NCBI GenBank assembly: GCA_018398575.1
Contig: JAGTXZ010000005.1
Location: 434,001 to 498,000, forward strand
Reading direction: 5' to 3'
Length of the DNA: 64,000 nucleotides
Origin: Ampelomyces quisqualis
Taxonomy: Eukaryota > Ascomycota > Dothideomycetes > Pleosporales > Phaeosphaeriaceae
In this document: positions 25,560 to 37,230 of the stretch, piece by piece
How the letters are laid out: each line of letters begins with the position of its first letter
Numbering within the stretch: the first letter of the stretch is position 1
Translations under genes and position numbers: made by a program
Notes under the pieces: generated by a model
The model's database searches: none
Told to the model about the DNA's origin: nothing
Seen by the model: only the letters and a program-made list of their open reading frames with translations

Positions 25560-26400
25560 GTTAACGTTTCTTAGGCAGTATTAAAATCTAACATTAAACG
25601 TGCTAAGAAACCCTGCCTAGTAGACGTGTCTTTCTATTAGTAGTTGTGTAGTAGCAAAGTATTCTAGGTTCTTGTAGTCTATAAGCATAGTAAAATACTT
25701 TACTCTCTAAAGTTTAGTTTTCTACTACTCTAGGCACTTAACTATAGCTAACAGCTCTTTGTTATAGATAGTGTAGTTAGCTTCTGCAGCTGTGTTCTTT
25801 ACTAAGTAGTAAGCTACAGCCTAGAGACGTCTGTTCTTGCTGTATTAAGACAGCACTTCCTTAGTTAACTATCCTAAGGCATTATATTCTACTACTATCT
25901 CTAGCTTTATATTAAAGTTTACTAGGAATAGTTCTACTATAAAAGCTTCCTTTAGCTTATTAAAAGACATCTGTTGTTTAGGGCCCTAGTAAAAGGCTAC
26001 GCTTTTCCTAGTTAGCCTAGTTAGTAGAGCAGCTAGCTCTAAGAAGTCTTTTATAAACTATTAGTAGAAGTTAGCAAAGCTAACAAAACTCTAGATTCTT
26101 TTAACTGTCTTAGGGGGCTCCTAAGAACATATAGCAGCTACTTTCTTAGAGTCTATACTTATTTCTTTCTTAGCCTTAATAATAAATCTAAGGTATTTAG
26201 TCTTCTTTACGCTAAACTTGCTTTTCTCTATATTAAGGTGTAACTCTGCTGCCTTAAGTTTCTAAATTACCTGCTTTACCTTTTTCTTATAGTCTACCTT
26301 AGACCTACTTGTGTATATTAACATGTTGTCTATATAGGCTAAACAGAAATTATCTAGGTATTCCTGTAGTGTCTAATTAATATATCTCTAGAACGTACTT
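25560..26400 (-). pseudogene. Reverse transcriptase / RNase H remnant of element E
   Basis: On the minus strand AYIDNMLIYT (26325-26336 for the core) is the Ty3-type YxDD active site with the second Asp lost to a G-to-A change. Towards lower coordinates the RNase H region reads AEANYTIYNKELLAIVK and then DYKNLEYFATTQLL, matching the tethered RNase H of gypsy elements. Interrupting stops are TAG and TAA. The order on the minus strand shows that the element's 5' end is on the right. Confidence 0.85.
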
Positions 26401-27639
26401 AGAGTGTTTGCAAGTCTAAAGAGTGTTACAAGCTACTTATAGAGGCTAAAGCGCGTTTAGAAGGCTGTCTTCTATTTGTCTTCTTTAGCAATCCTAATCT
26501 TGTAGAAAGCTTAGATAATATCTACTTTAGTAAACTATTTAGCTTTAGTAATCTAGGCTAAGGTCTCTTAAATAAGTAGGAGTAGGTATTAGTCCTTTCT
26601 TGTAATTGCGTTAAGAGCCTAGTAGTCTACACAGAACTGCAGGCCTCTCTCTAGCTTCTTTACAAATAGGACTAGTGCAGAGGCGCTTAACTAGCTTACC
26701 TATATAAAGCTACAGTCTAGGTAAAAAGTAAGCTCTTTTTAAAGCACAAGAAGTTCTTCTCTTAACATGCTGTATAGTAGGCCTTACAGCACCTCTATAG
26801 TCTTTCTATCTTTTTCTACTAGCTTAATAGAATAATTAATAGTAGGTCCTTTTACTAGGGAGAGTTAGTCTGCTTTCTTGCGTAGAAAGGTTTTGTATTC
26901 CTTCTTTAGGTAATCTAAGAGCACTAACCTAGGGTCTACTTAGAGCTTAGTTTTTAGAGCCTTTTAGATATTTGCTATTAACGCAGCGTAAAGGCAGATA
27001 GACTTATCTTTCTAGCCCTATTGTAGCTAGGTAGAGTACGCAGCTGCTGTAATACTTTGCAGTAGAAGAAGTTTTCTTCTCTCCTAACTTCTTACTTGCG
27101 TCTAGGTAAAGTAGATATATATTAATTTCTTTACTAGTGCAATAGTAACATTGTGCTAGTTTATCTATAGTTAACTTAGGACTAAGTTATATTCTTTGTC
27201 TTTGTCTAGTTTATAGGCCTATAGTGTCTCTTTGTACCTATTAATGTTAATTCTTATCTAGACAGCTATCTTTATCTAAGACTAGGCTCTAGCAATCCTA
27301 ATAATTTCTCTTAGAGCTATTAACTTGCGCTCTAACTTATTCTTACAGACAAACTTAGTTAAGGTTATAGCATAGGTAAGACACCTAGTGTTAATTATTA
27401 TAGAAGTAACTGTTATTTTATTAACAATAGTGTGTACAGTAATAGGTTCTCTATCTAGCTATTTCCTCTAAAATTATTAAAATCTCTTGTCTTCTTTTAG
27501 TGTTATATTACTATACTCTTGTCTACGCCTTTAGACAGAAGTTACTTATTTTCTAAGCTTAGGGTGTCTTCTAACACATCCTCTTCTTTCTTACCTTATG
27601 CCTTAGCTGCTGTAGCCTTAGTAGGTTTTAAAGGTAAGA

Positions 27640-28790
27640 ATAGTTTGCATTTGCTAGCGTAGTGTTCTAACTTACTACAGCAGAGGTATAAGTTGTTTTG
27701 TCTCTAGTAGAACTGCTCTTTTATAGTAGCCTACTTAGCTTTCTTCTCTTTAAGGGATTTTTTCTTAGTCCTTCTAGAATATCTTCTTGTAGGTTCCTAA
27801 TCTATAGGTTTTCTAACGTTCTGTCTTTTAGTGTGCTTACTACTAAGTTTTGCCCTGTATAAGTTTTCTTTAATAATTACTACCCTATCTATAAGGTTGT
27901 AGATTTTTTATTTAGGTTTAGTTTTTACAGAGATTATCTTGTCTTGTAGGTCTGGCTAAATAGCGCTTAGGTACTTTGTTTTTAGGTTTACTTTGTTGTC
28001 TTCCTTGCCTGTGTTATAGGCTAGCCTTATAAACTCTGCGTTAAAGTTCTAGAAGGAAGATTTATTCTGTTAGATTGTTTAGAGTTTTCTTTGTAATCTT
28101 TTATTATGTAGCTTGTTACTAAATTAGTTGTCTAGAAAGTCCTAAAGTTCTTCCCTAAAGCCCTAGAAGTTCTAAGTTACCTAAGACAAGGCTACACTAG
28201 CTACTAACCTCTTAAGGCAGTTAAAGATATAGCCTGCTTAAGAGCCTAGTTCTGCGCTGTTATGTTCTAGTTTGTACTTTATTTAGGCCTTAAAGATGTA
28301 GTAATCCTTTTAATCTCCTCTATATACTTCTAGGTTAGAGACTTTGTAAGTCTTCTAGGGCAGGAGGAAGCTTTTTAAGGGGGTCTGTACAAAGCTAAAG
28401 ATTTTTAGAGTTACTTAGGCTGTAAGCCTTGCAACTTGTTCCTGTAGATTTCTTACTAGTAATACTAAGTCTAGGTCTACGCTTATAGGAGACTTTTCTT
28501 TTCTGTTGTTAGAGAGTCTAGCTACTAGGAAGTTGCATACTTCCTACTAGGCGGACGTTCCTTTAAGGCTGTTTAACAGTAATTGTTTCTTAATCTATTA
28601 TTCTTCTAGGTCTAGAAAGTTGTTAATAATTATCTAATTAAACTTGTCCTTAATAACTAACTTAGGGACGCTGTTGCGTCTTATTTGGATAGCTTATACT
28701 ATTATATCCTGTACTGTTATAGGGACAGTTACTTATTTTATGCTAGAGGTTACTAATAGCCCTTTAGCCTAGTTAGGTTTAACAAATTTA
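27640..28790 (-). pseudogene. gag remnant of element E with CCHC zinc knuckle
   Basis: The minus strand at 27647-27688 reads (C>Y)LC-C-SKLE-H-YASK-C, a CX2CX4HX4C nucleocapsid knuckle whose first Cys became Tyr through G-to-A. The rest of gag extends right towards the 5' LTR at 28793, with RIP stops. Gag packages the element's RNA into virus-like particles; this copy cannot. Confidence 0.75.
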
Positions 28791-28792
28791 AT

Positions 28793-29050
28793 TGTAAGAG
28801 GCAGACCCTAAGAGTAGATGCTAGGAAATAAAGACGTGAATTTGTAACCTATCCTAATTGCTACTTAGAAGGTTTTTATAGTCCTAAGGCAGTCTAGACT
28901 AGAGGGTTTAGGCGCTCTGGTCCAGAACTGTTTTTGGTGTTCTAGCCTAGAGGATTTTTAGCGTTCTAGTTTAGAACCTTTTTGGTGTTCTAGTTTAGTA
29001 AGCCAAGGTTTTTCTGTAACTAAGAACTAACTAGGCAGCAGCCTGTTACA
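28793..29050 (-). repeat. 5' LTR of element E
   Basis: 258 bp, TGTAAGAGGCAGACCC to GCAGCCTGTTACA, less mutated than its partner. It keeps TGG, CCA and TGA at places where 21022-21279 often has TAG or CTA. Confidence 0.92.
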
Positions 29051-29333
29051 ATATACACTAGAATAAATAGTAAGGCCTACTATATTACAATAGTAAAACA
29101 ATTCTACTTAATAACAAACAAGAGAGATTTTCTTACGCAGATCTACTTCTACAACTCTAGACAGCTTGCGCTTATAGCATTTAAACATAAGACAGTTATA
29201 GACTAAAGTTAATAGTGCACTACTACTAACTAGCGCAAGCACACTTTTACTATAAGCGTGTTAATAGTAATACTATTTAGATAACTTAGATAGTCTATAC
29301 TAGGTATATTACTAAATTCTATTATACTACCTT
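29051..29333 (+). pseudogene. Plavaka-type transposase, segment 2 of 3
   Basis: 29051-29055 is the duplicated target ATATA. From 29056 the frame of segment 1 continues without loss of register across the removed element: the joined codons give SIY-TRINSKAY, followed by VKQFYLITNKRDFLTQIY and NSRQLALIAFKHK. This corresponds to the E.xHk....K..YR.TNKRDY..QI...N.R conserved C-terminal region of Plavaka/KDZ-like transposases. The segment ends at 29333, inside a codon, where gypsy element D is inserted. Confidence 0.8.
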
Positions 29334-29632
29334 TGTAACAAGTATATGCAAACATATGTTACATCTAATACCTTATAAAGGCTTAGTAACAGATTATGTA
29401 GAAAGCTAGTAGATTAGGACCAAAAGCGCTCTAACAGCGCTCTAACTTAGCTGCTACGCCTACTATAAATATAAGCCTATAGCATAGATAGAAGACAAGT
29501 TTCTCTTGTCCTTCTGTACAAGACCTATAGGTGTATAGCTAATCTAGAATCTCTAATACAATACGCACTCTTATATGCCTCTAATACGTATCTAATTTAA
29601 TCCTAATAGCTGTACCTACCTGCGTTGTTACA
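29334..29632 (+). repeat. 5' LTR of element D
   Basis: 299 bp, TGTAACAAG to GTTGTTACA. Confidence 0.93.
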
Positions 29633-29639
29633 TTACAAG

Positions 29640-31150
29640 AGAAACTTTGTCCTGCTAGTAATAGCATTTATATAATATTGCAATTTACTTTTAAAAAGAT
29701 TGCGTTAAAACGTCTAGAACCCTATCTAAATTAGATCTGTTTGCAACCTTAAATCTATTAAACACAGTTAGAATCTCTTAGATCTCTTAACAGCTAAAGC
29801 CTTTAGGTTTAGATCTTTCTATTAACACAACAGTTAGGATTACTTTAGAAAAGTTGCGTTTAGCGCTACAATAGAAACTTAGAGACTATTAATAACCTAG
29901 GAGTATTAGAGGCAACGCTAATAACTCCCCCTAAAGAACTAACCCTAAGAGCCTTCTTCTAAGACAACTCTGTATTAACTGTAACAACTTAGTAATAGAG
30001 TGCTAAAGCAAAAAAGACAGACACTAAGGAACCCCCTTAGCCTAGAGCTGCACTAAATCTAACCTCTGCTTAAATAGAGGTTAATTAATTACAACAAGAT
30101 TTAAAACAGGCTTTAGCAGAAATTAATTCTCTTAAAAATAGACTAACTCTGTTAATAGAACTAGACAAGCCTCTACCTACTACTAAATTACCCTAGAACA
30201 ATTCTGCACCTTGCTGTTTATCTAACAGCTCTACATCTAAGTACTTACATTACTATAAACGCTCTTACTAACTTTAACAATCTAAGAAAACGCCTAATAT
30301 AAACAATCTTAGTAATAGAAAAGATCCTACCTTCTACTAATAGCAGGCCTCTATCTAGAATTAACTTAAGATTAACTTAGATTACTATTAGACTAAAAGA
30401 CAACGCATAGCCTTAGTATAGGGCTACACTACAGAATTAGCTAAGAGCTATCTTAAGCTACAATATTTATTAGATACTAATTAAGAGCAATTCTAGAACG
30501 CTAAGCAAATAATTAGGTTACTTAAGTCTTACTTTATTACAGGTAACAAGGTAGCTAAAAGCTAAGCAGCTTTTAATTAAATGCAGATAACTAAGGAGGA
30601 AACGTTCTCCTTGTTTAAAGCTAGGTTTCTAAGTTCTGCAGTTAAGAGACAAGTACTCTCTTTAGAGTAGTTTTACTACTTATAGACTAAGATTACGCTA
30701 GGGTTGCAAGCCCCTAACCTAGGATTTAGGCACTAATAGAAGAACTTATTTAATTAGATAGTAGAACACCTTACTACATATAATATAGAGTAGAAGAACA
30801 ACTCTATACTAAGTATAACACTAGCTGCTGCTAAGTTGCTAATTAGGTTAACTCTATAACAGAATTTAGAGCCAAATTAGACTACTACTACTAGCGCTCT
30901 AACAAATTCTGCGCTAGTCTATTAATCTACAACAGTGCGTCTTCTTACAAAGACTCCTAAGCTAGAATAATAGAAGACTCCTAGTAGTTGTTATAATTGT
31001 AGTAAGCTAGAATACTACTTTAGTAACTGCATAAAGCCTTGCGTGCGTTAGATTAAAGCTATAGAAGTAGATAAGTATAAAAATGCTTAAGAGCAACCTA
31101 ATTAGGAGGTATATTATATAGGAAACAGAAGCGCCTAAAAGGACACCCCT
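29640..31150 (+). pseudogene. gag remnant of element D
   Basis: The frame is readable with RIP stops. The nucleocapsid knuckle at 30989-31030 reads C-YN-C-SKLE-Y-YFSN-C, that is CX2CX4(H>Y)X4C; a C-to-T change turned the His codon into Tyr. No intact start or frame remains. Confidence 0.75.
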
Positions 31151-32049
31151 CTCTAGGCCTAAGCTGTTACAATCTATTCTACCTTAACCTTTCTTATTTA
31201 TTTCGCAGTCCCTATTTCTTTATACCTACGCTTTTTTACAACTAAGGCCTTAGCTTACGCCTTAATACTCTTGTTAACACTAGTGCTTAAGGTTTTTTAT
31301 TTTTAAATTTACAAATTGTCTTATTTGTTTCTAAAGCCTTGCAGCAACCTATCTAGAAGCTCCTCTTCTAGGTTTAGGTACGCAGCTTTAAGAATTAGAT
31401 TACTTCTTTAGTTACTTAATATATTTAACTACACTTAAATATTAATAGCTAAAAGATTTTAAACTATTTATTCCTTATCCTTAATCTTAGGTCTTAGGAT
31501 TGTATACTTAGCCTCTAATAGTTAAGATAATTTAAGATTCAATTAGACACAGATAGGTTACAGTTTATTTAGCTATCTAAGTACCCCTGTTTATACAATC
31601 CTTTACCCCCTATTCTTACTGTTCTACATTAAGCTATAGTGCTAGCTACTGTCTATCTTAATGTGCAATAACGCAACGCCCTATAGGAGAAAGAAGACTA
31701 TTATATCTAAAACAGTCCTTACTGTTTCTCTTCTTCTATTTATTGTATTAAGGGATGCTTAAAGCTCCTATTAGCCTAAAAAATCTTAGAGATCTCTTAT
31801 ACCCTAACTAAGCAAAACCGCTTAGAGTCTAAACTTCCTCTAACTACCTGCATTACTCTTATTTCTGCTAATGCATTTTACTTTATTATAAAGAAGCCCT
31901 AGAACAAGTTCTTTACAACAAGCCTCTATAAGATTAACAGGATTCTTGCCTCCAAAGACAACGCAGACAATTAAAGCCAATTAGATAAGAAATTACCTGC
32001 CTGTTACTCCTAGTATTAGAATGTATTTAGCAAGTTAGCAGCTAATTAA

Positions 32050-33230
32050 TTACCTTCTTATTATCTGTATAATTACAAGATTGTCCTTAAAGAACTATTA
32101 CTAAATGCGTTTAGTCTCCTATACAAGCAAAACTAGGAGGAGCTTAAAGCTACTAAGGCCTACGTCTAGAAACACCTTTAGAAGAGTTTTATTAAGGCTA
32201 GCCAAAGTCCTTTTACTTTACTTATCCTTTGTATACACAAACTAAATAGAGATATACGCATTTGTGTAGACTACTAGAAGATTAACGCTCTTACGCGCAA
32301 GGACGTCTATCTAATCCCTTGTATTAATAAGCTGCTATTACGCCCCTCTAAGGCTAAGATCTTTACTAAGTTTAATATCTAGGCTGCTTTTAACAAAATT
32401 TGTATAAATCCTAACTCTAAAGAGTATACTACCTTTTAGACCTGTTACAGTACATATAAGTGTAAGGTTCTCTCTTTTAGCTTATGTAATAGACTAGCTA
32501 CGTATCAACGCTATATAAATAATATACTAATTAATTATCTTAATAATTTCTGCATTGCGTATCTTAATAACATTCTAATCTACTCTAAGAATATAAACTT
32601 ATATTAGAAACACGTCTAAAAGGTCCTAGAGCGCCTACGTACTGCAGAACTCTAAGTAAACATTTAGAAGAGTAAATTCTATGTAACCTACACAAAGTAT
32701 CTAGGTTATATTTTAACAAACTAAGGCACTAAAGTTAACTCTAACAAGGTAGAAGCACTCTAAAACTAGGCTAAACCTACTACAGTTACTAGCGTTAAGT
32801 TATTTCTTAGTTTCGCTAGTTTCTATTAACAATTTATTAAGAATTTCTCTTGTGTAGCTAAACTAATTATAAAGCTTTAAAGTCCTGCTATACTGTTTAA
32901 TTAGACTATAGACTGCTAATAGGCTTTTAATCAGATTAAAGCTTTACTCCTAGCTATTCCTACGCTATCTTATTTCTATTTTAAGTATAATATAAAGTTA
33001 GAAACTAACGCGTTAGATAGAGTAATAGTAGAAGTACTCTCTTAGAAGCACCCTAACAACAAGTAGTATCCTGTAGCCTTCTATAGTTACGCCCTATCTA
33101 GAGCTAAGCTTAATTAAGAAATACACAATAAGGAACTTTTTGCTATCCTAAAAGTGTTTAAGAAGTAGAGAGCTAAACTTACCTCTATACAGAGTTAAAT
33201 CTAGGTATATTTAGATTACTGCTCCTTAAA
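32050..33230 (+). pseudogene. Reverse transcriptase-RNase H remnant of element D
   Basis: The frame reads KSFIKASQSPFT, ICVDY-stop-KINALT, KIFTKFNI-stop-AAFN, FSLCNRLATYQRYINN, then YLNNILIYSKN, matching the Ty3/gypsy RT block order. The catalytic YLDD box is YLNN (32560-32571), both Asp codons having changed G-to-A. KYLGYILTN and LFLSFASFY follow. The same region is the start of the window (copy A). It would have copied genomic RNA into cDNA; it is clearly dead. Confidence 0.92.
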
Positions 33231-33239
33231 ATACTTTAT

Positions 33240-34985
33240 AACTACTAAGGTTTTTAATGCACGTTAAGCATAATAGGCAGAGATTATTACCTCTTTTAAT
33301 TTCTGTATTAAGTACACGCCTAGTAAGCTTAACAAGCAAGCTAATATCCTAAGCCAAAGGGAACAGGACGTTAGCAAGGTTAAGGCTGCCTAACAAGACA
33401 ACAGATCCTGTATACTTCTAGGACCTAAACGCCTAAGCCCTCTAGTTAACTCTAAACTAGCTTAGAACTACGTCTGTAACTAGCTAGAGATTAATATTTT
33501 AGCTATTTTAGTCTAATCTATTAGTGCCCTCCTAAATCTTAACTTGTTAGAACTAATTAAAGCCCTGCTAGCAGAGAATTGCCGCTCCTTTAAGGAAGAA
33601 CACCTTACGCTACTACAGCTATATTATGTCTAAAAAAGATTACTACTATATTACTTACGCCTATGTATACTTAGAGACTCTCCTTTGTGCACTTAACTAA
33701 TTAGAGAGGCTTATAATTAGGTATCTACTGCTTACCCAAGCGCTACAAAGACGTATTAGCTTTTAGCTTAGCAATATTATTAAAGAAGTATAGAAGCTAT
33801 ATGCAAACGCTATATACAAAACTGCGTTTCTTGTTAAAGATCCTATCTAAGACAGCTTTAAGCCTAAGGTTTCCTCTATCTGTTATAAATTCCTAATAGG
33901 CCTATGCAGTATTTGTGTATAGATTTTAAGACATTCTTAACAGATTGTTATAGCTATAATTAAATTATAGTTATTATTAATTGCCTATCTAAGCAAGCTG
34001 TTTCTATTCCTTACTACAAAACAATTAACGCTTAAGAAATAGCTTACTTGTTTATCTAATAGGTATACTAATTTGGCTATACGCCTAAAAGTATAGTGTC
34101 TAACTGCAGACCCTAGTTTATGTCCTAATTCTAGTCTAAGTTCTGTAAGATCCTAGGCGTGCAACTTAAGCTTTCTATAGCCTACTATAAACAAACTAAT
34201 AGACAAACTAAGATTATAAACAAGTATATTAATTAACAATTAAGGCCTTTTGTATTCTATTACTAGGACAACTAGAGTAACCTCTTGCTAATAATTAATT
34301 AAGCCTAAGCTACGCTGCCGCACTCTACGATTAGTATAGCGCTATACTAGCTCCTATTTAGATCTAAACTATAACAGAGCTAAGATTAGGTATTATCTCC
34401 TTTAAAACACAAAGATATAAACGTTAAGAATGCCTTAAGCTTAGCTACTTACATGTATAAAGCCTAGCGCATAGCTAAAGATAATATAGAGAAAGCGCAG
34501 AAACAAATAGCTGCTAAGGTAAATAAACATTATTAACCTGTTAATTAGGCAGTAGGTAACAAAGTTTACTTCTTAACCTAAAACCTATCTGTTACTTACC
34601 TAAGTTACAAACTTGCTAAATTATAGAAAGGCCTCTTTAAAGTTCTAGAACAAGTTAGCTATTTATTTTAACTAAAGCTACCTAAAGGTTCTAAGATCTA
34701 TAACGTGTTTACTCTAGACGTTCTCTGCAAGGACCCTAACAACCCCTTACCTAGTTAGCTAAGCCTAAACCTATCTAGCATTTTAATTTAAGGCGTTAAA
34801 GAATAAGAAGTTAAAGAGATCCTAGCTAGCAAGCTATACTACTCTATCTTAAAGTATTGTGTAAAATAGGTAAGCTATAACTCTAACCCTACTTAGTATA
34901 ACGCCTTAAACTTTATAGGCGCCCTATACATGTTGCAAGCGTTCTATAAACGCTATCTAAAACAGCTAAGACCTCTACAAGCGTT
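33240..34985 (+). pseudogene. Integrase and chromodomain remnant of element D
   Basis: Downstream of RNase H the frame passes through an integrase-like stretch and a GPY/F-like YNVFTLDVLCKDP block. It ends in a chromodomain at about 34790-34985, reading GVKE-stop-EVKEILASKLYY, then KYCVK-stop-VSYNSNPT-stop-YNALNF and a terminal FYKRYLK. The W/E positions of the chromodomain cage (EWEVE, VKWxGY, TWY) have become stops or Lys/Asn as RIP predicts. Chromodomains target chromovirus integration to modified histones. Confidence 0.82.
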
Positions 34986-35269
34986 AGCTAAGTAGATTAC
35001 AGTATAAAAAAAAGAAGTTAAAGATTTTACAGCATTACAAGACAATTATATTAGGAAAAACAAACTTAATATTGCAACTACTACACTAGTAGGTAACAGC
35101 TATTAACAATAGAAGTCTTACTCTTCTATTAGATCTAATAGTAAACTGTTGCTGCTACTAGTAAGACGTTCTTAACTATCTAAATCCCTAGGTACAGACA
35201 CTAACGTACTACCTAGTTATCTTCTGTTCTAGCCTTGCCTACTGCAAGTACCTACCTTCTGCTCTGCTG

Positions 35270-35830
35270 CTACCTAAAACATTACTACCTGCGCCTCCTC
35301 TTACTCTGCTAACTAATTGGCCCTTAATACTATTATAACATCTACTAGCTAAGCGACTACACTAGTTAACCTAGCTGTACTTCTCCTAAGTAACCTAACC
35401 TTCTTAGCTATTGCCCTAACCTCTCTAGCTAGCTCCTCTCTTTAGTAATAAGCACTAACTAACAAGTTAGCGTTATTTATGTTAGCTACCTGTGCAGTGC
35501 TTACTTACATAACAGTAGCTAACTAAAACGCTACCTCCTTAACAGCAGCCTTCTGCTCTAACACTACCTTATTAGACTTATCTCTACCTAGAGTAGCAAA
35601 CCTACAGTTAAGGGCCTTAAAAAGGCTATTATACTCCTAGCCTGTATATAGAGGAACTAGGTAACACTTTTTATTTAAGAGTGTGCAATAAGCATACTTC
35701 TTAGACACGTCTAAATAGAATCTAAACTTAATATTAAAATAGCTGTAGGCAAAAGCCCTTGCAGCCTGTAGGTAAACAACCTAATAGGCTAAAGAATAAG
35801 CCCTAAGAGGGACAGAAATAGGCATTATGT
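35270..35830 (-). pseudogene. Antisense Cys-cluster ORF remnant at the 3' side of element D
   Basis: On the strand opposite to gag-pol, between chromodomain and 3' LTR, a minus-strand frame of about 180 codons is nearly open. It starts with an aromatic-rich RLQAARAFAYSYFNIKF segment and has (C>Y)-AY-C-TLLNKK-C-YLVPL, a CX2CX6C cluster, at 35664-35696. A long Ala/Val/Leu/Arg-rich helix-like part follows (ATLGRDKSNKVV, REELAREVRAIAKKVRLL). Parallel copies exist in fragments A (about 4000-4600) and B (about 5800-6420). Function unknown; possibly an element-encoded accessory or gag-like protein. Confidence 0.5.
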
Positions 35831-36150
35831 ATATCTGCAGAAACAATTAGCTAATAACTAAATCAGGAGAGCAGTTAGATAGCTGTAGGTATACAAATGT
35901 GTAGAGAGAGAGTATAGAGAAGTAGTATACTAGAGGGCTAGCCTTATATATATGCTTAAAAAGCTTAAGGTAAAGTTAAGAACTTTAAACGCGCTAGCGC
36001 GCAGATTAAAACAATAACAAACAGCTATATTATATTATCCTAAAATAAACTTAAGGTAAATATAAGTTTACAACAATTTAGAAAGGTATCTAAAACAACA
36101 CTAATACAGACCTAATCAATAGAGACTATTAATTTCAAGAAGAGAGGTAA

Positions 36151-36449
36151 TATAACAAGCACATGCAAATACATATTATATCTAATACCTTATAAAGGCT
36201 TAGTAACAGATTATATAGAAAGCTAGTAGATTAAGACTAAAAGCGCTCTAACAGCGCTCTAACTCAGCTGCTACGCCTACTATAAATATAAGCCTATAGC
36301 ATAGATAGAGGACAAGTTTCTCTTGTCCTTCTATACAAGACCTATAGGTGTATAGCTAATCTAGAATCTCTGATACAACACGCACTCCTATATGCCTCTA
36401 ATACGTATCCAATTTAATCCTAATAGCTGTACCTACCTGCGTTGTTACA
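36151..36449 (+). repeat. 3' LTR of element D
   Basis: 299 bp, TATAACAAG (TG mutated to TA) to GTTGTTACA, followed by TSD ACCTT. Confidence 0.93.
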
Positions 36450-36454
36450 ACCTT

Positions 36455-37230
36455 TTAGTAAGGTTACTATATATATTACGTTGCTAGACTTTATATATGC
36501 TGCTGTAGTATTTGTCTAATACTACTGTTAGAAGGTAACTAGCTGCCTTATTACCTTATATAACAAAGACAAACAGAACTTTAACTCTTACTAGGTAAAC
36601 AGAATAAATATAAAAATACACTTTTCTATAAGATACTTAAGGCTATTAAGTAAACACTATAACAACCCTAAATATTGCAAAGAAGATATAGTGTAATGCG
36701 CGCCTAACTAGCATAAGACTAGAAAATAGCGCAAAGATTACGTGTAGGTGTAAGAGTTTAAATATAAAGACTATACGCAACTATTTTAGACTATTACAAA
36801 TAGTAGAGCTGCAGCTTAGGTACACTTAATACTTACATTTATTAATAACAAATACTAAGATAAGAATAAAAAGAAATATAAGTATACAAGTGCCTTCTAT
36901 AAGGTTATAGTGTTTAATAATAATAGTTAAATTAATTATACAATAGAGATACTAAGCGTACGCTACTGCACATATAGTATAAAAACTAAGCAACGTACAC
37001 TATAAGCATTTAAAGTATATAACATAACAACTATTATTTACTCTATGCACCTAGTACTAAAGGATCTACCTACACTTAATAATAAGGTCTTTGTTTTATA
37101 CTATATAAACAATTACATTAATTAAAACAAATATAATAGACTATATTCTTTTACGTTTAATTAAGACTAGATATATATAGTGCAGAATTATAAACAAAAG
37201 CAAATATAGCAAGACAGCTAGTATATAGTA
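36455..37230 (+). pseudogene. Plavaka-type transposase, segment 3 of 3
   Basis: After removal of element D the codon split at 29333 is completed by 36455-36456, and the frame runs on for about 250 codons. It reads LPFSKVTIYITLLDFIYAA, a Lys/Gln-rich middle, SFTFNQDQIYIV and further. This corresponds to the variable C-terminal domain of the transposase. Only RIP-type stops interrupt it. The true stop is not certain; the frame decays near 37230. Confidence 0.65.

Larger units (their letters stand above)
21022..29050 (-). mobile_element. Gypsy element E: complete Ty3/gypsy retrotransposon, minus strand
   Basis: An 8029-bp element with 258-bp LTRs at both ends and a perfect 5-bp target duplication ATATA (21017-21021 and 29051-29055). 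Minus-strand remnants in the usual order are: gag with zinc knuckle (27647-27688), reverse transcriptase with YIDN for YIDD (26325-26336), RNase H (about 25560-25830, with AEANYTIYNKELLAIVK and ATTQLLIERHV), and a repeat-containing linker before the expected integrase region (about 23300-25000). About 2 kb next to the left LTR (21280-23300) lies beyond the pol genes and carries a plus-strand Cys-rich remnant. RIP has inserted many stops, so the element is dead. Confidence 0.9.
29334..36449 (+). mobile_element. Gypsy element D: complete chromodomain Ty3/gypsy retrotransposon
   Basis: A 7116-bp element with 299-bp LTRs and a perfect target duplication ACCTT (29329-29333 and 36450-36454). Plus-strand remnants are: gag with zinc knuckle (30989-31030), reverse transcriptase (32050-32900), RNase H (to about 33230), integrase (33240-34600), a GPY/F-like region and a chromodomain (34790-34985). 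A minus-strand Cys-cluster frame lies between the chromodomain and the 3' LTR. It is the reference copy for fragments A, B and C. RIP-inactivated. Confidence 0.93.
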
